Part shown: positions 33,736-39,645 of the stretch, in pieces
Numbering within the stretch: position 1 is the stretch's first letter
Layout of the letters: every line of letters starts with the position of its first letter
From: an uncultured Oscillatoriales cyanobacterium
GTDB taxonomy: Bacteria > Cyanobacteriota > Cyanobacteriia > Cyanobacteriales > Microcoleaceae
Direction of reading: 5' to 3'
Assembly: GCA_903893625.1 (NCBI GenBank)
Contig: CAITND010000223.1
Location: 1-39,645 of the forward strand
DNA: 39,645 nt
Position numbers and translations under genes: made by a program
The notes under the pieces: model-generated
What the model was told of the DNA's origin: nothing
Database searches by the model: none
What the model saw: only the letters and a program-made list of their open reading frames with translations

Positions 33736-36700
33736 ATGAGAAATTTTACCCAATTCCGCCAAATTCGGAGACGGTTTATCTTCATTTTTCTCTTTATCTT
33801 AACTCTGGTGGGATGTCGCATCATCAGTCATTCCCCGGTTAGCGAAGTCATCCCAATGGCGGCTGATTTACCCAAACCGCAACTTCCGAACTGGATTGAA
33901 GCCATTAATCCCTTGGGTGAGAGTCCAGAATTGAGCCAAATTCATGTTATTTTTAAACACCCTTTAATTCCGGTTGAAAACTTAGATAGTTCAGGACAAA
34001 AACAACTTTTAAACAACTTTGAGATTACTCCAAGAATACCCGGTGAATTTCGGTTTTTAACCCCAAGAATGGTGGGATTTCAAGCCGATAAAGCTTTACC
34101 CTTAGCTACTCGTTTACAAGTCACAATTAAAAAAGGATTAGCCGATTTAAACCAACACCAATTAGACCAGGATATCGCCTGGACATTTGCCACAGAACCG
34201 ATAAAATTATCCAATTTACCCGGAAGCAAAGATCAACCCGGTTCCTTAGATAATCCCCTGGGGTTAAATCCTCAACTCAAATTTAATTCTAATGTAGAAT
34301 TAGATTTAAACTCTTTAAAACAACACTTACAACTGATTTCTGTAAAAACAAATCAAGGGATTTCGATTGAGGTTAAACAAGCAGAATCAGAAGATAATAA
34401 AACCCCGATTAAACCCGACGCTGAATTTAATCCTGCTGTTCAAACCTGGGAATATATTGTTACTCCCAAACAACAATTACAAACCGCTACCCAATATCAA
34501 TTTAAAATCACACCAGGGTTACGTCCGGCTGCGGGAAATTTAGAGACTCAAGTTGAGATTTCTAGCTTAATTAACACCTATGATACGTTAAAATTAATCA
34601 GTTTAGAACTTCCTGGTAAAGCCAGCGTAGAAGGAACATCAGGACGGTTTGTAACCGGGAACCCACGACTGCAATTTAATAATGGAATCATTGCAGAATC
34701 AGCCCTCAAAAATATTACCATTCAGCCTGCACCCAAACCCGATATTAAAGTCATCCAAGCCTATAATAATAATGACAGTGTAACTCTCAATCCTTGGGCA
34801 TTAGAACCTCAAACCAATTATACCATTACGATTGGTGCAGAACTCAAAGATCAATTTAATCAGAAATTAGGAAAACCCGTTACCCTTACTCATAAAACTG
34901 GAGATTTAACTCCTGATATTTCTGTCCCTTCAGGATTGAATATTTTCCCCTTTCAACAGAATTTAGAACTGAATATTTCTACCTTGAATTTACCCGAATC
35001 TCAATATCGAGCAGCTTATCAAGTTGTGCAACCAACGGATTTAGTTTATACCGATACGGCTTACCCTAGAACCGACGGAAAACATCTGTTACTTCCCCCA
35101 GAAAACTGGACTACTTTTGCCGTTTCTACCCCGAAAAATAACATTCAAGAAACCTCGATTAATTTACGAGAAAAATTAGGGGGAAATACGGGACTGTTAG
35201 CTTATGGAGTCACGGCAAAAACAACCCAATATCAACAAGAAGATCAACAAAAATGGAGTGAACCGCAATTTTATGGACTGGTACAGCTAACGAATTTAGG
35301 AGTCTTTGCTCAATGGTTTCCAGAGTCAGGATTAGTACGGGTTCATCACTTAGATAAGGGTTCTGTTGCTGAAGGCGTAACCCTTGAAATTTATCCCTCT
35401 CAACTCGATGCAAAATCCTATCCTAAACCTCAAGCTTGTGCAACGGGAACTACCGATACTCAGGGAATGTTACTGTTGAATTCTGAACAGTTACAACAAT
35501 GTATGAAGGGGAAAAGGTTTGCCAAAGCACCAGAATTATTAGTAATTGCTAAAGAAGGCAAAGATTGGGCATTTACTCGAACATTTTCCAATAGTGGAGC
35601 TTACGGTTATGGAATTGATACCAATTGGGAAGACCAGCAAATCCTATCACGGGGGGTGATTTTTTCAGACCGTCAACTTTATAAACCCGGAGAAAAAGTT
35701 GCATTAACAGGTGTGGCGTATTCCTTAGAAAATGGTAACTTAAAACCGAATAAAAATGAAAATTATACGGTGACATTAGAAAATCCTAAAGGACAAAAGC
35801 AAGAATTAGGAGACTATCAAACCAATGAATTTGCGACATTTTCAGTGGAATTACCGTTAGCAGAAAATCAACTGTTAGGCAATTATATTGTTCGGGGAAA
35901 AGACAAAAATGGGGTGGAACTTTCGGGTAACTTCCGCGTTGCTGAATTTAAACCCCCCAATTTTAAAGTAGACCTGAATTTAGATCAAAAATTTGCCAAA
36001 ATTGGAGAAACGATTACGGCAAATGCTAAGAGTGAATATCTATTTGGTTCTCCCGTTGCGGAGGGTGCAGCTAAATATTATGTGACTCGGACAGCAACGG
36101 ATTTTATGCCCAAAGGATGGGAAAATTATTCCTTTGGTCGTCAATGGTTTTGGCCCGAAGAAAAACCCAATGTTTCTGATAGTGTATTGCAGGAAAATCA
36201 ACAATTAGATGCACTGGGTCAGGGAAGTAAAACCGTTACTGTTGCTCAAGATTTACCCTATCCAATGACCTATCGAGTGGATGTAGAAGTTACGGATATT
36301 TCTAATTTATCCGTTGCCAATTCTCAATCCTTTATTGCCCTTCCCAGTCAGCGTTTAATTGGGTTAAAAACGCCGTTTATTGGGGAAGCAGGTAAAGCTT
36401 TACCCATTGATGTAATTGTTACTGATTATCAAGGAAAACCCTTAGAAAATGTTGGGGTGAATTTGCAATTGCAAAAAATGGATTATAGCCGCGTTACACG
36501 GGTTGTAGAAGGAGGACAAACCAATAAAAACCAAATTCAATATCAAACGGTTTCTCAAATTGATGTTAAATCGGGTCAAAAGGAACAAACAGTTTATTTG
36601 ACCGCCCCAGAGTCCGGTTCTTATCGAATTCGCGCTAATTTTAGCGATGAAAATAGTGAAATTACAGCGACAGATTTAAAAATTTGGGTGACAGGAAATC

Positions 36701-39477
36701 AATTAGTAAACTGGGGAGGAGTTGATAAAAATCGATTAGAAATTAAACTGAATAAAACCACCTATAAACCCGGAGAAACTGCAACCGCTTTAATTCAATC
36801 TCCTTATGAAGCCGGAGAATTATATTTTGCAGTGGTACGCGATAAACCTCTGTATCAAACGGTGATTCAAGTTAAAGGAGGTGCGCCCGAAATTCAGTTT
36901 CAAGTCACGCCAGAAATGTTACCCAATGCGGCAGTTGAAGCGGTATTAGTCCGACAAGGAAAACCTATTTCTGAACTCGAACCGGGTAGTTTAGAAAATT
37001 TAGCTAAAATTGGGTTAACACCGTTTAAGATTAACCTCGAAGATCAATATCTGCAAGTACAAGTTAATCCTCAACAGGAAAAGCTAGAACCAGGTTCTGA
37101 ACAAACCTTAAATCTGACTTTAACGGATACCAAAAATCAACCCCTTCGCGGACAATTTACCGTGATGGTGGTGAATGATTCCGTTTTACAACTGAATGGT
37201 TATCGTCCTCCAAATTTAATCGAAACGGTCTATGCTGAACAACCCATTCCTACAAGATTTAGTGATAATCGTCCTGCGGTTATTTTAAATCAAATGGCAT
37301 CTCCTTTAGCAAAAGGTTGGGGTTATGGAGGCGGTTTATCGACGGCGACAGCTAATCCTCGAATTCGTAAAGAATTTCAAGCATTAGCCTTTTATAACGG
37401 TTCAATTGTGACGGATAATCAAGGAAAAGCAACGGTTAATTTTAAGCTTCCTGATGATTTAACGACGTGGCGAGTGATGGTAGTTGCAACGGATGGAAAT
37501 CTCAAATTTGGTTCGGCTGAAACCACATTTATGACGACTCAAGCGTTAATTTCTAATCCGATTTTACCCCAATTTGCTCGTCCTGGCGATCGCATTTTAG
37601 CGGGATTATCGATTACCAATTTAACCGGAGAAAAAGGCAACTTAAATATTACGGGAACCGTTAATGGCGGGATTCAATTTTCCCCTGGAAACGCCAATCA
37701 ACAAACCTTAAAAACCAAAGCTGAAGCCGGAACAAACGCCTATCGATTTCCCATTTTAGTTAAACAAGCGGGTAACGCTCAAGTTCAGTTTAAAACGGAA
37801 TTTAATGGCAAATCCGATGGGTTTGAAGTGCCTTTAGAGGTTAAAACATTTAACGTCATAGAACAAGTTGTTGAGTCAGGACGCACCACTAATTCCGTGA
37901 CCATTCCCCTGAATGTTAGTAAAAAAGTTGTTCCCGATTTCGGGGGATTAGATATTAATTTAGCCAGTACCCTAATTCCCCAACTAACCGCTTCCGCTCA
38001 ACAGGTATTTAATCAAGAGAAATGGCCGTTTCTCGAACCTGCTATCAGTGAATTAGTCATTGCTGCTAATATGCAGATTTTGGGTAAAAAATACGGTCAA
38101 AATTTCAGTAATTTGCAGTTACCTGAACGGGCTAAAACGGCTTTAGCCGACATTGAAGAATTGCAACAAGAAGATGGTGGAATTGCAGCCTATCCTGGTT
38201 CAAGATTCTCTAGTCCTTTCCTTTCCGCTTATACGGGAGAAGCCTTAGCTCAAGCTCAAAATGCTGGATTTCCTGTTAATTCTCAGGTGATCAATTCTCT
38301 AAAAACCTATTTAACTCAAGGAGTGAATGACCCTGGAAAATATGATTTTTGTACGAATGATAATTGTAAACATGAAATTCGCTTAAATGCGTTAATTGCG
38401 TTGGATGCACTGGGAGATCAACGTAGTGATTTCTTAGATGATATATTGCAAAATTTCGAGAAATTTGATCCTGTTAACCAGATTAAGTTTGTGCGCTATT
38501 TATCTCAATTTCCGAACTGGAAAGCGGATTATAATCGTCTATTTGAGCAAGTGCAAAAACAGATCTATGTCACAGGAAGAACTGCGACTCTAAATTTACC
38601 TCAAGGATATAGTTGGTTAAATTCTCCGACAACGATTCAATCCCAAGGATTACGTTTAGTGATGAACCAAAATCCCCAGTCTGAAACCGTTGATAAACTG
38701 GTACAAAGTTTATTGAATTTGCGTAAAGATGGAACTTGGGGAAGCAGTTATGATAATGCACAAGCGTTAACTGCTTTAGTCGCTTATGCTGAAACCGAAA
38801 CCACACCCCCTAACTTTAATGCTGTCATTAAATTAGGAAATCAAACGTTAGGAGAAACTCAATTCAAAGGGTATAAAGATTCGAGTTATACTTTAAATGT
38901 ACCCATGTCAGAATTACCGAAAGGTAAAAATGATTTAATTTTACAACAGTCTAATCAGGGTAAATTAAATTATTGGGTTGCTTATCGTTATCGTTTGGAA
39001 GGGAATCAACCTGGACGGTTAAATGGGTTAAGAATTACGCGCACAATTCGCCCTGCTAATCAGGATAAAATCTTACAAAGAATTGACCTCAATTCTCCTA
39101 AACAACTACTGAAAGTTATACCCGGACAAGTGTTTGATATCGGTTTAGATATTATTACCGATCATCCGGTTGATCAGGTGATGATTACTGACCCCCTTCC
39201 CGCCGGATTTGAAGCTATTGATGCTAGTTTTAAAACCAGTAATTTAGCATTACAAGCTCAAAAAAGTAGTTGGGAAATTAACTATCAAACGATTTACAAG
39301 GATCGAATTATTGCCTATAGTAATCGTTTGGAACCGGGGACTTATCAACTCCATTATTTAGTTCGATCTGTCACCCCAGGAGAATATTTATGGCCCGGTG
39401 CAGAGGCTAAATTACAATACATTCCCGAAGAATTTGGTCGTGCTGCATCAACAACTTTATTGGTTTCTAAACCTTAG
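33736..39477 (+). CDS. Bacterial alpha-2-macroglobulin-like lipoprotein without thioester
   Basis: This 1913-residue protein has a basic N-terminus, hydrophobic segment and lipobox LVGC (Cys27), so it is probably a lipoprotein anchored to the inner or outer membrane facing the periplasm. Domain order follows bacterial A2Ms: macroglobulin-like beta domains (about 50-990), a BRD-like part (LEIKLNKTTYKPGETATALI), the A2M core (FYNGSIVTDNQGKATVNFKLPDDLTTWRVMVVATDGNL) and an alpha/alpha toroid thioester domain. A final beta domain follows (VDQVMITDPLPAGFEAIDAS). Where E. coli ECAM has GCLEQ, this protein has WPFLEP (residues 1430-1435): the thioester Cys and Gln are gone. The usual companion penicillin-binding protein 1C gene is not visible in the 168 bases remaining. 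Confidence 0.93.
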   Translation: MRNFTQFRQIRRRFIFIFLFILTLVGCRIISHSPVSEVIPMAADLPKPQLPNWIEAINPLGESPELSQIHVIFKHPLIPVENLDSSGQKQLLNNFEITPRIPGEFRFLTPRMVGFQADKALPLATRLQVTIKKGLADLNQHQLDQDIAWTFATEPIKLSNLPGSKDQPGSLDNPLGLNPQLKFNSNVELDLNSLKQHLQLISVKTNQGISIEVKQAESEDNKTPIKPDAEFNPAVQTWEYIVTPKQQLQTATQYQFKITPGLRPAAGNLETQVEISSLINTYDTLKLISLELPGKASVEGTSGRFVTGNPRLQFNNGIIAESALKNITIQPAPKPDIKVIQAYNNNDSVTLNPWALEPQTNYTITIGAELKDQFNQKLGKPVTLTHKTGDLTPDISVPSGLNIFPFQQNLELNISTLNLPESQYRAAYQVVQPTDLVYTDTAYPRTDGKHLLLPPENWTTFAVSTPKNNIQETSINLREKLGGNTGLLAYGVTAKTTQYQQEDQQKWSEPQFYGLVQLTNLGVFAQWFPESGLVRVHHLDKGSVAEGVTLEIYPSQLDAKSYPKPQACATGTTDTQGMLLLNSEQLQQCMKGKRFAKAPELLVIAKEGKDWAFTRTFSNSGAYGYGIDTNWEDQQILSRGVIFSDRQLYKPGEKVALTGVAYSLENGNLKPNKNENYTVTLENPKGQKQELGDYQTNEFATFSVELPLAENQLLGNYIVRGKDKNGVELSGNFRVAEFKPPNFKVDLNLDQKFAKIGETITANAKSEYLFGSPVAEGAAKYYVTRTATDFMPKGWENYSFGRQWFWPEEKPNVSDSVLQENQQLDALGQGSKTVTVAQDLPYPMTYRVDVEVTDISNLSVANSQSFIALPSQRLIGLKTPFIGEAGKALPIDVIVTDYQGKPLENVGVNLQLQKMDYSRVTRVVEGGQTNKNQIQYQTVSQIDVKSGQKEQTVYLTAPESGSYRIRANFSDENSEITATDLKIWVTGNQLVNWGGVDKNRLEIKLNKTTYKPGETATALIQSPYEAGELYFAVVRDKPLYQTVIQVKGGAPEIQFQVTPEMLPNAAVEAVLVRQGKPISELEPGSLENLAKIGLTPFKINLEDQYLQVQVNPQQEKLEPGSEQTLNLTLTDTKNQPLRGQFTVMVVNDSVLQLNGYRPPNLIETVYAEQPIPTRFSDNRPAVILNQMASPLAKGWGYGGGLSTATANPRIRKEFQALAFYNGSIVTDNQGKATVNFKLPDDLTTWRVMVVATDGNLKFGSAETTFMTTQALISNPILPQFARPGDRILAGLSITNLTGEKGNLNITGTVNGGIQFSPGNANQQTLKTKAEAGTNAYRFPILVKQAGNAQVQFKTEFNGKSDGFEVPLEVKTFNVIEQVVESGRTTNSVTIPLNVSKKVVPDFGGLDINLASTLIPQLTASAQQVFNQEKWPFLEPAISELVIAANMQILGKKYGQNFSNLQLPERAKTALADIEELQQEDGGIAAYPGSRFSSPFLSAYTGEALAQAQNAGFPVNSQVINSLKTYLTQGVNDPGKYDFCTNDNCKHEIRLNALIALDALGDQRSDFLDDILQNFEKFDPVNQIKFVRYLSQFPNWKADYNRLFEQVQKQIYVTGRTATLNLPQGYSWLNSPTTIQSQGLRLVMNQNPQSETVDKLVQSLLNLRKDGTWGSSYDNAQALTALVAYAETETTPPNFNAVIKLGNQTLGETQFKGYKDSSYTLNVPMSELPKGKNDLILQQSNQGKLNYWVAYRYRLEGNQPGRLNGLRITRTIRPANQDKILQRIDLNSPKQLLKVIPGQVFDIGLDIITDHPVDQVMITDPLPAGFEAIDASFKTSNLALQAQKSSWEINYQTIYKDRIIAYSNRLEPGTYQLHYLVRSVTPGEYLWPGAEAKLQYIPEEFGRAASTTLLVSKP

Positions 39478-39645
39478 TTGAGATCCCCCTAAATCCCTCT
39501 TAATAAGCAGGGCGTTTTCATTTTCAAAAATGCGATCGCAATCTTCAAAAAAAATCATCAATTTTTTCCTTCAAATTCCCTCTAATTTTTATCAAATAAG
39601 TTGGAAATATTAAAAACGAACGATTTTGATATTTATTAACAGCAA

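Overview
The window is chromosomal DNA of a cyanobacterium, most likely a filamentous Oscillatoriales type such as Planktothrix; the genus is a guess. The evidence is a psbM gene on the minus strand near 32.7 kb, the plastid/cyanobacterial gene ycf23, a phytochrome-superfamily GAF domain of cyanobacteriochrome type, at least 19 copies of the HIP1 octamer GCGATCGC, and heptameric short tandem repeats. There are no rRNA or tRNA genes, no CRISPR array and no intact mobile element; the first 230 bases hold the decayed 3' end of a TnpB-type gene.

Layout. (1) 0-4.3 kb: TnpB remnant, rpe (Calvin cycle), a small membrane protein, an LCP-family cell-envelope ligase and a convergent GHL10-type glycosidase. 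A perfect sigma-70 consensus promoter lies between the last two and points antisense into the glycosidase gene. (2) 4.5-9.1 kb: an RTX-type secreted protein with a TPTPT minisatellite, folK, an ADP-ribose-type Nudix hydrolase, a class I photolyase and a small cyanobacterial protein. (3) 9.3-11.3 kb: two low-complexity exported or anchored proteins on the minus strand. (4) 11.4-18.1 kb: a cytosine-deaminase-like amidohydrolase, a 1290-residue hybrid histidine kinase with a DXCF-type cyanobacteriochrome GAF domain, a REC-histidine kinase, then a second, truncated copy of the deaminase 3' end. (5) 18.2-23.2 kb: a polysaccharide export set made of an outer-membrane OPX protein, a Wzc-like BY-kinase and a Wzy-like polymerase. 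(6) 23.2-31.6 kb: mostly minus-strand housekeeping genes (DUF2301 membrane protein, ycf23, creatininase family, TldE/PmbA-like, mutL, a cNMP-binding histidine kinase, a truncated thioesterase) plus one orphan plus-strand gene. (7) 31.7-39.6 kb: tandem universal stress protein, psbM, Uma2-type nuclease, and a 1913-residue lipoprotein of the alpha-2-macroglobulin family that has lost its thioester motif.

The most interesting part is 11.4-23.2 kb. A predicted light-sensing phosphorelay (REC-GAF-4xPAS-HK-REC followed by REC-HK) carries no DNA-binding output. It is bracketed by 268-bp imperfect direct repeats of the deaminase 3' end and lies just upstream of a capsule/EPS export operon. Light-regulated polysaccharide export is a testable inference, not something the sequence proves.
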